A stretch of DNA of 32,711 nt from DATLEX01 sp035525045. Its GTDB lineage: Bacteria; Acidobacteriota; Thermoanaerobaculia; Gp7-AA8. A program made the translations under genes and the position numbers. The notes below the pieces were generated by a model. The model was not told the DNA's origin. It worked only from the letters and a program-made list of their open reading frames with translations, and ran no database searches. Location: positions 1-32,711 of the forward strand of contig DATLEX010000325.1 of NCBI GenBank assembly GCA_035525045.1, written 5' to 3'. Below are positions 1 to 8,756 of this stretch, one piece after another (the stretch's first letter is position 1; each line of letters starts with the position of its first letter).

Positions 1-321
1 ACGCAGAAGCTGTTCGGGTGGCCGGGCGACCGGGCGCCGGTGAGCCTCGCCTCGCTGGCGGGGCTGGCGGGGATGATCGAGACGATGGGCGGCACCATGG
101 TCGCGATCGGCTTCTGGGCGGCGCCGGCGGCGTTCATTGCCAGCGGGACGATGGCCGTGGCCTATGTCCTCCGGCACGCGGGGCAGGACCTGTTTCCCAT
201 CCTGAACCGCGGGGAGCTGGCCCTGGTCTACTGCTTCGCCTTCCTGCTGATCGCGGCGACCGGGAGCGGCCGGTTCAGCGTAGACGGGTGTTGGCGGGCT
301 CGCCGCTCAGGCGGGCGATAG
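1..321 (+). CDS. DoxX family membrane protein, 5'-truncated by the window edge
   Basis: The reading frame is open from base 1 and ends at TAG 319-321, giving the last 106 residues of a protein that begins outside the window. It opens with TQKLFGW, the hallmark of DoxX/DoxD proteins after their first helix, followed by three hydrophobic segments: GMIETMGGTMVAIGFW, the AAFIASGTMAVAYV stretch and ALVYCFAFLLIAATG. DoxX proteins are small four-helix inner-membrane proteins linked to oxidoreductase or thiol-stress functions, but the exact role here is unknown. A GTG at 40 could be mistaken for a start; the conserved sequence upstream argues against it. The 3' end overlaps the convergent antiporter gene by 15 bp. 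Confidence 0.8.
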   Translation, partial: TQKLFGWPGDRAPVSLASLAGLAGMIETMGGTMVAIGFWAAPAAFIASGTMAVAYVLRHAGQDLFPILNRGELALVYCFAFLLIAATGSGRFSVDGCWRARRSGGR

Positions 322-1794
322 CTGTCCGGCGATGGCCCGCAGGCGGTCGACGGTCTCTTTCGAGGTGAGGACGATCAGGCGGTCGCCCGGCTCCAGCATC
401 GTGGCGCCGGTCGGGACGAAGAACTCGTTGCCGCGATAGATCACCAGGATGAACGCCTCGCGCGGCCAGTCCTGGAGCTCCACGATCCGGCGGCGTGCCG
501 CGGGCGACTCCGGCCTGACCTCGAGCGTGACCAGCGAGCTGTCGGAGCGCGAGCCGAGGGCGGGGAGACTTGGAGAGCGGTCGGCGACCTTGGCCACGTC
601 GACGTGCAGCCAGCGAGCCACGAGGGGAATGCTCATTCCCTGAATGACCACGGAGGTGAGGACGACGAAGAAGACGATATTGAAGATCGTGGCCGACTTC
701 GGCACGGCGGCGAGGAGAGGAAAGGTCGCCAGGATGATCGGCACCGCGCCGCGCAGACCCACCCAGGCGATGAAGGTCTTCTCGCGGAGGTCGAGCCGGG
801 CGCCGATCAGGCCGAGAAACACCGCGACGGGGCGGGCCACCAGCATCAGGGCTGCGGCGAGCGCGAGACTGACGCCCGCGACCGGGAGTAATTGCGACGG
901 GTAGACGAGCAGGCCGAGGGTGAGGAACATCGCGATCTGCATGAGCCAGGCAATCCCGTCGTGGAAGCGCGTCAGGGTCCTGCGCTGGATGAAGTTGCGA
1001 TTGCCCATGACGATGCCGGTGAGGTAGACCGCCAGGAAGCCGTTCCCCCCGGCCATGTTTGTGAGCCCGTAGGTGAGCATCACCACGGCGATGGTGAGCA
1101 CCGGATACAGGCCGTCGTATTCGAGTTGCACACGGTTGAGCATCCTCACGGCCAGGAAACCGGCGGCGACACCGAGAATCGCGCCGAAGGACATCTCCCG
1201 GACGAATGCCACGGCCAGCATTCCCATCGGGAGCTCTGCCGTCTGCAGGATCTGGATCGCGGCCATGGTCATGAACACGGCCATGGGGTCGTTGCTGCCG
1301 GACTCCAGCTCGAGCGTGGAGGCGACTTCTTCGTCGAGGCGCACGCCGCGGGAACGGAGGATGGAGAACACCGCCGCCGCGTCGGTCGAGGAGACGATCG
1401 CGCCGAGGAGAAAGCCTTCGGCGGGGGTGAAGTCCAGGAACGCCGAGGCGAACCAGGCCACGATCACCGCGGTGAGCAGCACGCCGATCGTCGAGAGTGA
1501 CGCGGACCTCCAGACGCTGCGGCGCACGAAGATCCAGTTCGTCTCCAGCCCGCCGGCGAAGAGGATGAAGGCCAGCGCGGCAACGCCGAGAGACTGGGCG
1601 AGCCGCGCGTCGTTGAACTCGATTCGGCCGATTCCTTCGGAGCCGGCCAGCATGCCGAGGCCGAGGAAGACCAGCAGAGCAGGCACGCCGAGGCGTCCGG
1701 AGGCCTTGCTGGCGATGATGCTCAGCAGGAGCAGCAGTGCGATTCCGAGCAGAATCTGCTCGATCCCGGACGTGACGCGCAGCGCCTCGATCAT
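307..1794 (-). CDS. Potassium/proton antiporter, CPA1 family with C-terminal TrkA_C domain (CvrA/NhaP2-like)
   Basis: A 495-residue protein with about a dozen hydrophobic helices in residues 10-390. The CPA1 ion-pathway motifs are visible: SSTDAAAVF at 135-143 and ESGSNDPMAV at 164-173, with the N168-D169 pair. The final ~75 residues form a TrkA_C (RCK-C) ligand-binding domain ending in LEPGDRLIVLTSKE. The family exchanges K+ (or Na+) for H+ across the inner membrane and helps in osmotic and pH balance. The E. coli relative is longer, about 578 residues, so this is a compact version. The ATG at 1792-1794 lies 21 bp after the mgtE stop on the same strand, which suggests an operon. Which cation it carries is inferred from family only. 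Confidence 0.9.
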   Translation of the reverse strand: MIEALRVTSGIEQILLGIALLLLLSIIASKASGRLGVPALLVFLGLGMLAGSEGIGRIEFNDARLAQSLGVAALAFILFAGGLETNWIFVRRSVWRSASLSTIGVLLTAVIVAWFASAFLDFTPAEGFLLGAIVSSTDAAAVFSILRSRGVRLDEEVASTLELESGSNDPMAVFMTMAAIQILQTAELPMGMLAVAFVREMSFGAILGVAAGFLAVRMLNRVQLEYDGLYPVLTIAVVMLTYGLTNMAGGNGFLAVYLTGIVMGNRNFIQRRTLTRFHDGIAWLMQIAMFLTLGLLVYPSQLLPVAGVSLALAAALMLVARPVAVFLGLIGARLDLREKTFIAWVGLRGAVPIILATFPLLAAVPKSATIFNIVFFVVLTSVVIQGMSIPLVARWLHVDVAKVADRSPSLPALGSRSDSSLVTLEVRPESPAARRRIVELQDWPREAFILVIYRGNEFFVPTGATMLEPGDRLIVLTSKETVDRLRAIAGQLSPA

Positions 1795-1815
1795 GCGGCG
1801 CGAGAATAGCGCACT

Positions 1816-3048
1816 CTATCGGACCAGAAGCGTGGCCAGCGCCAGGAACATCCCCATGCTGGCCACGTCGGTGGCCGTGGTCAGGAAGATGCTCGAGGCC
1901 GTGGCCGGGTCGGCGCCGAGCCTGCGCAGGGTGAGCGGAATCAGGGCCCCGGCCAGGCCGCTGATGATGCAGCTTCCGATCATGGCCAGGAAAACGATCA
2001 GCGCGAGGGCCAGCGCGGCGGGATTGTCCTGCATGGTGGCCGAGACGAACATGGCCGCCGCGGCGATGATGCCGACCAGCGCTCCGTTGAGCAGACCGAG
2101 GAGGGCCTCCTTGGTCACCAGGGCGCGCTCGCTGCCGGCGCGCAGCTCGCCGAGAGTCATCCCCCGCAGCGTGACCGCCAGCGCCTGACATCCGGTGTTC
2201 CCCGACTGGCCGGCCAGCACCGGCAGGAATGCGGCCAGGATCACGATGCGGTCGATCGTCCCCTGAAACAGCCCCACGGTTCCGCCGGCGACGAACGCGG
2301 TCAGGAGGTTCAGTTGCAGCCAGGGATGCCGGAACTTCAGACTCCGCGGCCACGGCGTGCTCAGGCGCTCCTCCTTGTCCACGCCGACCATCCGGCCGGG
2401 CTGGGCGCTGATCTCGTAGGTCTGCTCTTCGAACATGGCCTGGCCGCGGACGATGCCCACCAGCGTGCCGTCGGGCTCGCACACCGGATAGACCGGATAG
2501 TGACGGCGCACCACCACCTTCATGGCCTCGGCCAGCTCCATCTGCGGCGTGAGGAAGAAGGGATTGCGGAGCATCACGTCGCTCAGGCGCGCCGAGCGGT
2601 CGGCCAGGAGGAGATCGCGCATGGTGATGATCCCCACCAGGTGGCCGCGCTCGACGATGAATCCGTAGGTCACCAGCGTCGTCTTGGCGAGCTCGCGCAC
2701 GTACTCGATCGTGTCGGCGATGGTCTGGTGCGGGCGGAACACCGGCGTGGGAAGCTCCATCAGCCGGCCGATCGAGTCCTCCGGGTAACGCTCGTTGCGA
2801 ATCCACTGCGCGCGCTGCTGCGGCGACGCCGCGCCGAAGACAGCGTTACGCTGCTCCGGCTCGAGCGCCTCCAGCACGTCTCCAGCGGCGGCCGGGTTCA
2901 TCGACTGCAGGACTTCCACGATCTTCGCCGGCGGGACGCCGGCAAGCATCCTCACTACATCGTGCGATCCCCGCAGGGTCGCTTCCGCGGCGAGATCTTC
3001 GGACGAGGCTTGCGTCAGTGGCTGGTTGTCATCGGCGGCAACGCTCAT
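1816..3048 (-). CDS. mgtE: Magnesium transporter MgtE
   Basis: A 410-residue protein with full MgtE architecture: an N-terminal helical MgtE_N domain (about 20-90), two CBS domains (about 95-215) and a C-terminal membrane domain (about 240-410). The signature PVLAGQSGNTGCQAL lies at 276-290. An Asp in TATDVASMGMF (D394) corresponds by position to the pore Asp of Thermus MgtE. The cytosolic N and CBS domains normally sense Mg2+ and close the channel. The start chosen is ATG 3046-3048, 122 bp from the divergent MMPL gene. It is probably co-transcribed with the antiporter downstream, giving a cation-homeostasis unit. Confidence 0.93.
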   Translation of the reverse strand: MSVAADDNQPLTQASSEDLAAEATLRGSHDVVRMLAGVPPAKIVEVLQSMNPAAAGDVLEALEPEQRNAVFGAASPQQRAQWIRNERYPEDSIGRLMELPTPVFRPHQTIADTIEYVRELAKTTLVTYGFIVERGHLVGIITMRDLLLADRSARLSDVMLRNPFFLTPQMELAEAMKVVVRRHYPVYPVCEPDGTLVGIVRGQAMFEEQTYEISAQPGRMVGVDKEERLSTPWPRSLKFRHPWLQLNLLTAFVAGGTVGLFQGTIDRIVILAAFLPVLAGQSGNTGCQALAVTLRGMTLGELRAGSERALVTKEALLGLLNGALVGIIAAAAMFVSATMQDNPAALALALIVFLAMIGSCIISGLAGALIPLTLRRLGADPATASSIFLTTATDVASMGMFLALATLLVR

Positions 3049-3170
3049 TGGACCTCACGATCGATCAGGTGACGTTGGGCTGCAGAGAAAGGATAATCCG
3101 CTTCCGTGAACCGCTACAGAGTTCGTGACCCGCTCCTCCGGGACTCCCCTCGCCGGGCGGTACCCACCGC

Positions 3171-5687
3171 GTGAGCATCGCCCCCCTGATCGAATGGGTG
3201 ACCGAACAGGCGCTCCGGCGGCCGGGGCGCGTCGCCGCGGTCGCCGCCGTCCTCCTGATCCTGGCCCTCGCCTCCGCCTCCCGGCTGCATCTCGATCCCG
3301 ATCTGCTGAACCTCTTTCCGGAGGACGACAAGGTCCTGAGCGACTTCCGCCGGGTTCTGGAGGAGATGGGGACGCTCGACTATCACGTGGCCGTCGTCGA
3401 CATCCCGCCGGGCGCCGACTTCTACGACTACGCGCCGCTGGTCGACGACCTCGCCGCCCGCTTCGCGGCATCCGGCCGGTTCGAGCACGTCATGCACCGG
3501 ATCCCCGATCTGGGGGAGTTCATCGACGAGGTGATTCCGCGGGCGCTTCTGCTTCTGGGCCCGGAACACCTGCCGCGGGTGGCCGAGGCGCTGACGGACG
3601 AGGCCATCCGCGAGCGGGTTGCGCAGAACCGCGCCATGCTCCAGACGCCGCAGTCGGTGGCCATGGGGGACCTGGTCCGCTACGACCCGTTCGGGGTGCT
3701 GCGGCTCTTCCTGGAAAAGTTCGAAACGGCGGGCGAAGGATTCAGCTTCGATGCCTCCAGCGGGTATTACCTTTCGTCGGACCAAAAGACCGCGCTGGTG
3801 GTCATGCAGCCGCGCCGGCCGCCACAGGACCTGCCCTTCACCCGAGAGGTGATGGCGGTGAGCGAGGCCATCGCCCGCGACGCCGTGACGGAGCTGCAGA
3901 AACGGTCGCCCTCGCTGGCGCCGCCCTCCATCCGCTTCACCGGCGGCTATGCCATCGCCTTCGACGATGCGGAGCTGATCCGCAAGGACATCATCGTCAA
4001 CATCACCGCGTCGCTGTTCGGCGTTCTGGCGCTGTTCCTTTTCGCCTTCCGCCGGCCGGTGACGCTGCTCTTCGCGGCGCTGCCGATGACCCTGGCGGTG
4101 GCGCTGACCTTCGGGTTCGCCGGGCTGGCCATCGGGGAGATCACCTCGGCGAGCGCCGGCTTTGCCGCGTTGCTGGCCGGGCTGGGCATCGACTTCATCA
4201 CCGTGCTCTACGGAAGGTTCGTCGAGGAGAGGGCCGGCGGGCAGCCGGCCGAGCAGAGCGTGCGGCGCATGGCCAGGAGCACGATGCCGGCGGTGGTGAT
4301 CGCCGCGGTGACCACGGCGGCGACGTTCTTCGCCTTCGTGTCGACCGAGTTTCGCGGCATGTCCCAGCTCGGACTGCTCACCGGGGTGGGGATCCTGCTC
4401 TTCCTGGTGTGCGTGGCCTTCCTCGTCCCGGCGCTGATCGGGTGGTCGGAGCGCCGGGCGGCGCAGCAGCCGCACTACTTCCATCACTCGTTCGGAGCGC
4501 AGCATCTGGTGCGCCTGGCGCTGGCCCGGCCCCGCGCCGTCATCGCCGGATGGGTCGTGATCACCCTCGTCGCCTCGGCGTTCGCATTGCGGGTGGGGTT
4601 CAGCGGCAATGTTCAGAGTCTGCGCGCCGCGGGCAACCGCGGCATGATCGTGCAGGAGTACGTCACCGGGAAGTTCGGGCAGTCGTTCGAATTCATGATG
4701 GTGGTGGTGCGGGGGCGTACGGCCGAGGAGGCGCTCGCGCGCACCGCCGCGCTGAGACGGGAGCTCGATCCGCTCGTCCGCAACGGAACCATCGCCTCCT
4801 ATCAGTCCATCGCCACATTCATCCCCCCCGTGGCCGCGCAGCGCGAGGTCATGCGCCAACTGGAGGAGGGGAGGGCGGATCGATTCTCGTACGAGCGCAT
4901 CGCGAGAACGTTCCTCGCGGCGCTCGAGGCGAATGGCTTCCGCGTCTCGAGCTACGACACCTATCTTCCTCTGCTGCGGGAGATGCTGGCACCGTCGGAG
5001 GTGGTCACGCCGGAGAGTCTTCCGGAGGAGGTCCGCGACTTCACCGCGCGCTTCCTGAAGGAGGCCGGCGACAGCTACACATCGGTCGTCTTTCTTTATC
5101 CCGTCGGCGGGACCTGGCCGCGGACGGTTCCACGCCCGCTGCTGGAAGCGGCGGAGCGACAGGACGACGCGACGCTCACCGGGATCAACCTCGTCTCCGA
5201 GCGGTTGCGCGGCATCGTCGCTCGCGATGCCACCGGCGCCACGGCGCTGGCGATCGCCCTGGTCTTCGCCATGCTCGTCGTGCTCCTCCGGTCGATCAAG
5301 AGGGCGCTGTTCGTCTTTCTGCCGCTCACCGTCGGCGCGGTGGGGATGCTGGGGATCATGGCCGCCCTCGGCCTGACCTTCAACTATATGAACGTCTTCG
5401 TCGGGCTGATGCTGGTCGGCGTCGCCACCGACTACGCGCTCTACATCCTTCAGCGGTTCGTGGAGAGCGCGGAGAGTTTCGCCGAGCACGCCGCCGAGAC
5501 CGGCAAGGCGGTGATGATGGCCGCCGTGACGACGATCATCGGCTACGGGTCATACGCGCTCTCGCACTACCCGGGGCTGCGCTCGATGGGATACGCCGCG
5601 ACGTTCGGGGTGGGGATCAGCGCCCTCGCTGCGCTCACGCTGGTGCCCGCCATTCTGATCCTGGCCGCGCGCCGCAAGAGAAGCTAG
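3171..5687 (+). CDS. MMPL/RND superfamily exporter, possibly for lipids or hydrophobic cargo
   Basis: An 838-residue protein with the duplicated RND layout: one helix near 20-37, a large periplasmic domain, five or six helices around 265-440, another helix near 460, a second periplasmic domain and a final helix bundle (about 690-835). Each half carries an acidic residue in its membrane core, D341 in GLGIDFITVLYGRF and D754 in VGVATDYALY, the usual MMPL proton-relay pattern. The start is GTG at 3171. MMPL proteins move lipids or hydrophobic compounds; the sequence resembles the HpnN-like group in general layout, but no hopanoid genes are nearby, so the substrate is unknown. It stands alone, divergent from mgtE and convergent with tag. 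Confidence 0.88.
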   Translation: MSIAPLIEWVTEQALRRPGRVAAVAAVLLILALASASRLHLDPDLLNLFPEDDKVLSDFRRVLEEMGTLDYHVAVVDIPPGADFYDYAPLVDDLAARFAASGRFEHVMHRIPDLGEFIDEVIPRALLLLGPEHLPRVAEALTDEAIRERVAQNRAMLQTPQSVAMGDLVRYDPFGVLRLFLEKFETAGEGFSFDASSGYYLSSDQKTALVVMQPRRPPQDLPFTREVMAVSEAIARDAVTELQKRSPSLAPPSIRFTGGYAIAFDDAELIRKDIIVNITASLFGVLALFLFAFRRPVTLLFAALPMTLAVALTFGFAGLAIGEITSASAGFAALLAGLGIDFITVLYGRFVEERAGGQPAEQSVRRMARSTMPAVVIAAVTTAATFFAFVSTEFRGMSQLGLLTGVGILLFLVCVAFLVPALIGWSERRAAQQPHYFHHSFGAQHLVRLALARPRAVIAGWVVITLVASAFALRVGFSGNVQSLRAAGNRGMIVQEYVTGKFGQSFEFMMVVVRGRTAEEALARTAALRRELDPLVRNGTIASYQSIATFIPPVAAQREVMRQLEEGRADRFSYERIARTFLAALEANGFRVSSYDTYLPLLREMLAPSEVVTPESLPEEVRDFTARFLKEAGDSYTSVVFLYPVGGTWPRTVPRPLLEAAERQDDATLTGINLVSERLRGIVARDATGATALAIALVFAMLVVLLRSIKRALFVFLPLTVGAVGMLGIMAALGLTFNYMNVFVGLMLVGVATDYALYILQRFVESAESFAEHAAETGKAVMMAAVTTIIGYGSYALSHYPGLRSMGYAATFGVGISALAALTLVPAILILAARRKRS

Positions 5688-5729
5688 CAGCCGGCCCCCC
5701 TCCCCTTCATCCCTCATCCCTGCCCCGGA

Positions 5730-6257
5730 CTACGGTTTCACGAAGGCGCGGCGCGCCAGCTCCACGGCCTGGTGAGTCGCGCAGCCGGGGGCGTGATCGT
5801 TGAGCATGCCGCAGGCCTGCATGAAGGCATGGACGGTGGTCGGACCGACGAAGGTCCAGCCGCGGCGCTTGAGGTCTGCGGCGAGCAGGGGCGCGTCGTC
5901 CCAGCGCCACAGATAGGAGCCGAGGGAACCGAACTCGCGAGCGGCCTCGCCGGCCCGCCTGGCGTTCTGAATGACCGATTCGATCTTCCCGCGGTGCCGC
6001 ACGATCCCGGAGTCGAGGAGAAGCCGCTCCACGTCGCGGGCGCGGAACGCGAAGAGCCTGCGGAAATCGAAGCCGCGGAAGGCGCGGCGGAAGTTCTCGC
6101 GTTTGCGCAGAATGGTGATCCAGCTCAGTCCCGCCTGGAATCCCTCGAGACAGATCTTCTCGAACAGCCGCCGCTCGTCGCTGACCGGGAATCCCCACTC
6201 CCGGTCGTGATAAGCCTGATAGAGGGGATCATCGCCCGGCCAGGAGCAGCGGGTCAC
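5730..6257 (-). CDS. tag: DNA-3-methyladenine glycosylase I
   Basis: This 175-residue base-excision repair enzyme removes 3-methyladenine from alkylated DNA. With the GTG start at 6255-6257, the zinc ligands fall at C4 and H17, exactly as in E. coli Tag. The catalytic-pocket residues E38 and W46 also match in position, and the C-terminal ligands are H155 and C159 (NDHAPGCATH). A GGAG lies 8 bases before this GTG. An upstream in-frame ATG at 6306-6308 would add 17 residues with no family similarity, and that ATG lies inside a palindromic repeat (6304-6364), so I prefer the GTG. The gene is convergent with the MMPL exporter, with no clear terminator between them. Confidence 0.93.
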   Translation of the reverse strand: MTRCSWPGDDPLYQAYHDREWGFPVSDERRLFEKICLEGFQAGLSWITILRKRENFRRAFRGFDFRRLFAFRARDVERLLLDSGIVRHRGKIESVIQNARRAGEAAREFGSLGSYLWRWDDAPLLAADLKRRGWTFVGPTTVHAFMQACGMLNDHAPGCATHQAVELARRAFVKP

Positions 6258-6303
6258 GCCATCGGCTCCGACTGCGACATCGCGCACGCGGAGAGGATAG
6301 CGC

Positions 6304-6364
6304 GTCATCCCGAGAACGCTGCGACTCCCCTCCCACCCGGATCCCTCGCTACGCTCGGGATGAC
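6304..6364. repeat. GTCATCCCGAG palindromic repeat element, short copy
   Basis: A 61-bp element bounded by perfect 11-bp inverted repeats: GTCATCCCGAG at 6304-6314 and CTCGGGATGAC at 6354-6364. It carries no coding potential. It sits between tag and the lipoprotein stop (6367-6369), and its left arm contains an ATG in frame with tag on the minus strand. The longer element at 20086-20209 shares the GTCATyCyGAG ends, so the two look like members of one dispersed MITE/REP-type family. Family membership is inferred from the shared ends. Confidence 0.65.
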
Positions 6365-6366
6365 AA

Positions 6367-6654
6367 CTACGGTTGATTCCCCGGCTTCGAGTGTTCCTGG
6401 ATCTCTTTTCCCGCTTTTTCGAGAGCGGTACCCGTCTGCCGGGCGCCCTCGCGCAGGGCCGTCTCGGTCGCCTGCATGGCGTCGCGGGCGCCCTCGCGGA
6501 GGTCCCTCCCTGCCTCAGAGGCCTCCTGCTCCGCCTCGCGCGTCGCCGCGGTGTCGGTCGAGACCACGACGCCCTCGTCCTCGGTCCGCTCCACTTTGCA
6601 CGACGCCGATGTCAGGGCCAGAATGATGATGCCGGTGATGGCGAGTATTTTCAT
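6367..6654 (-). CDS. Small putative lipoprotein with amphipathic helical repeats
   Basis: A 95-residue protein starting at ATG 6652-6654. Residues 1-20 form a signal peptide ending TSASC, a plausible though non-ideal lipobox (Ser instead of Leu at -3). The mature part is charged, Ala/Glu-rich and helical, with repeats of the type EGARDAMQATETALREGARQ, reminiscent of small entericidin-like or stress-associated surface lipoproteins. No enzyme motif is present and the function is unknown. Its ATG overlaps the TGA of the upstream membrane peptide (ATGA, 6651-6654), so the two are translationally coupled. An upstream extension in the same frame merely runs antisense-like through that neighbour and was discarded. 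Confidence 0.7.
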   Translation of the reverse strand: MKILAITGIIILALTSASCKVERTEDEGVVVSTDTAATREAEQEASEAGRDLREGARDAMQATETALREGARQTGTALEKAGKEIQEHSKPGNQP

Positions 6655-6803
6655 ACAACCTTCTTTCCTGTTGCCAGGCGGTAGATGAGCACGACCAGCG
6701 CGATGACCAGGAGCAAATGAATGAGACTGCCGCCGATGTTCAGCGAGAATCCGGCGAGCCACATGATCACCAGGACGATGATGATCAGCCACAGAGCGTT
6801 CAT
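6651..6803 (-). CDS. lmo0937-family small membrane protein (DUF5670-like)
   Basis: A 50-residue, almost entirely hydrophobic protein starting MNALWLIIIVLVIMWLAGF. It has two helices separated by a short NIGGSLIH turn and ends in a basic tail, RLATGKKVV. This matches the short lmo0937-type proteins often found in stress-responsive gene sets; no biochemical role is established. The start at 6801-6803 is supported by a strong GGAGGT ribosome-binding site four to five bases upstream. It is the first gene of a two-gene unit with the small lipoprotein, coupled through ATGA, and is divergent from the kinase operon at 6935. Confidence 0.8.
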   Translation of the reverse strand: MNALWLIIIVLVIMWLAGFSLNIGGSLIHLLLVIALVVLIYRLATGKKVV

Positions 6804-6934
6804 ACGACCTCCATCGGTCCAGGCTGGTTTCAACGAGCGTGCCATCGCCCCGCGAGGGCGGCGGCGATGAGTCGGAATCGGCCGGTTTTCGACCTCGGTG
6901 CTATGCTTTCGGAACACGGAGACCGATTTCCCTG

Positions 6935-8296
6935 ATGCAACTTGGGCCATATCGCCTCATCGACCGCCTTGGCGCGGGCGGAATGGGTGAAGTCTGGCGC
7001 GCCGAAGACACCCGCCTGCTGAGACCCGCCGCAGTCAAGATCCTGTCGGAGAAGATCGCTTCGCATCCCGACTGGAAGGCCCGTTTTCTGCGCGAGGCGC
7101 GGACGGCGGCGTCGCTCAATCATCCGAACATCGCCACCATCTACGCCGTCGACGAGCAGGAGTCGACGATGTACATCGCCATGGAGCTGGTCCAGGGCAC
7201 GTCGCTGTCGGACCTGATTGCCGCCCGCTCCATGACTCCGGCGGACATCGTCCGCATCTCGCGACAGACGGCCGAGGCGCTGGCGGCGGCGCACGAGAAA
7301 CAGATCGTGCATCGGGACATCAAGCCCGACAACCTCATCGTGCTGCAGCGGACCGTGAAGGTGCTCGACTTCGGGATCGCCAAAATCATCGGCCCCTCGG
7401 CCGACGACAGCCTCACCCGCGGCCAGCTCATCCTCGGAACGCCCTATTACATGTCTCCGGAGCAGGCCCTCGGCAAGAAGATCGACACCCGCACCGACAT
7501 CTTCTCGCTCGGCGTGGTCATGTTCGAGGCTCTCACCGGCCAGCGGCCGTTCCAGGGGAGCAACGTCACCGAGACCGTTCTCCAGATCCTGACCAAGGCC
7601 ACCCCCGATCTGAAGGAGCTGGCGTCCACCGCGTCGCCGTCGTTCCTCGCGATCGTCGAGAAGTGCCTGCAGAAGCAGCCGGCGGACCGCTACTCGGCCG
7701 ATGAGCTTGCGGAGGCCCTCGCCCAGCTCCCCGATGCGGCGTCGTCACGGCTTCCGACGCGGGAGCAGGCCATTCCGACCATGGCGCTCCCCGGCCCGCG
7801 GGCGGCATCGACCCCGATGCGGCCGGCGGCGGCGCCCGCTCCGACGCCAGTCCAGCCGCCACCGTCCCCACCCCCCCCGCCGCCGGTCGCGCAGCGACAT
7901 GCCGAACCGGACGCGGGCCGAGGCGTCCGGCGGGCGCTGGTGACGGATGACGACGCGGTGACACGCCAGATCCTCTGCAGCGTGCTGCGACAGAAGGGCG
8001 TGCCGTACGACGAAGCGAACAATGGCGCGGAAGCCATCAAGCAGCTCAAGAAGCAGGAGTACGGGATCATCTTTCTCGATCTGCTGATGCCGCGCATCGA
8101 CGGGTGGGGCGTGCTCGATTTCATGCGCTCGAAGGGACTGGGAGGGGAGACGAAGATCTACATCATGACGGCGTTCCGCGAGCAGCGCCTCAGTGTGGCC
8201 GACCAGGAGATCGTCGACGGGATGATCTACAAACCGATCGACGAGAACGAGATCGACCGGGTCCTGCAGAAGGCGGCCGCCGCCCGCGCCTCGTGA
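6935..8296 (+). CDS. Serine/threonine protein kinase with C-terminal response-regulator receiver domain
   Basis: A 453-residue soluble fusion. Residues 1-265 are a PknB-type kinase with all key elements: glycine loop GAGGMG (13-18), Lys35, HRD at 127-129, DFG at 145-147 and SPE at 174-176. Residues 266-325 are a Pro/Ala-rich linker with a run of prolines. Residues 333-450 are a receiver domain with the acidic cluster D338-D340, phospho-acceptor D382 in FLDLLMPRIDG, T412 and K433. There is no membrane helix, unlike classical PknB. The start ATG at 6935 puts MQLGPYRLIDRLG at the N-terminus as in related kinases; an upstream frame extension lacks homology. The fusion implies that His-Asp phosphorelay input could gate Ser/Thr phosphorylation, which is inference. 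It heads a run with the three following genes. Confidence 0.93.
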   Translation: MQLGPYRLIDRLGAGGMGEVWRAEDTRLLRPAAVKILSEKIASHPDWKARFLREARTAASLNHPNIATIYAVDEQESTMYIAMELVQGTSLSDLIAARSMTPADIVRISRQTAEALAAAHEKQIVHRDIKPDNLIVLQRTVKVLDFGIAKIIGPSADDSLTRGQLILGTPYYMSPEQALGKKIDTRTDIFSLGVVMFEALTGQRPFQGSNVTETVLQILTKATPDLKELASTASPSFLAIVEKCLQKQPADRYSADELAEALAQLPDAASSRLPTREQAIPTMALPGPRAASTPMRPAAAPAPTPVQPPPSPPPPPPVAQRHAEPDAGRGVRRALVTDDDAVTRQILCSVLRQKGVPYDEANNGAEAIKQLKKQEYGIIFLDLLMPRIDGWGVLDFMRSKGLGGETKIYIMTAFREQRLSVADQEIVDGMIYKPIDENEIDRVLQKAAAARAS

Positions 8297-8378
8297 AGCG
8301 ACCTCGGAACGGCCGAGCCCGTCTTCTGCTCTTGAAACTCCTTGCGATGCCATCCGATCGCATGTAGGTTGCGAACCG

Positions 8379-8756
8379 ATGACCGGACCGGAGCTCGACC
8401 AGTTCATCGCGTCGAACATCCATACAGTCGAGGAAGTCGAGATTCTCGCGCTTCTCAGCCGCTCCCCTGAGACGTTCTGGAGCGCCGACGCCATGGCCCA
8501 ACATCTGTCGCTGAGGCCCGAGGTGGCGGCGGCGCGGTCCCGTGACCTCGATCGCCGCGGCCTCTTGCGCACGGGCGAGTCGGGTCCCGTCTACCGGTTC
8601 GCGCCGGCCAATGACCGGATCCGCAAGCAGGTTCTCGAGCTCGTGGAAGCCTATCGCGACCGCAGGATCTCGGTCATCAACTCGATCTACTCGGCGAACC
8701 TGACCCGGCTCCGCTCGTTCGCCGACGCGTTCAAGCTCGGTGGAGGGCAAGAGTGA
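8379..8756 (+). CDS. Winged-helix domain protein, unknown function
   Basis: A 125-residue protein. The centre (about 18-70) reads as a winged helix: VEILALLSRSPETFWSAD, then a recognition-helix region (AMAQHLSLRPEVAAARSRDL) and a wing with RRGLLRTGESGPVYRF. The C-terminal 50 residues form a charged helix ending LTRLRSFADAFKLGGGQE. It could be a DNA-binding regulator or an adaptor using the fold for protein contacts. It lies 82 bp after the kinase-receiver gene, and its TGA overlaps the GTG start of the next gene (GTGA, 8753-8756), so it is coupled to the DUF5985 genes. No named family was recognised. Confidence 0.75.
   Translation: MTGPELDQFIASNIHTVEEVEILALLSRSPETFWSADAMAQHLSLRPEVAAARSRDLDRRGLLRTGESGPVYRFAPANDRIRKQVLELVEAYRDRRISVINSIYSANLTRLRSFADAFKLGGGQE

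Noticed and set aside
275..2806. 843-codon minus-strand frame across the antiporter and mgtE
   Set aside because: Same strand but a different frame from two well-defined genes; its translation is low-complexity Arg/Pro/His-rich sequence.
3114..5489. Long minus-strand open frame of 791 codons opposite the MMPL exporter
   Set aside because: Arg/Gly/His/Glu-rich shadow translation typical of high-G+C antisense frames, with no domain. The opposite strand encodes a clear MMPL protein.
6306..6308. ATG as the start of tag
   Set aside because: It lies inside a palindromic repeat and adds 17 residues before the Cys4 ligand. The GTG at 6255-6257 matches family numbering and has a GGAG site.
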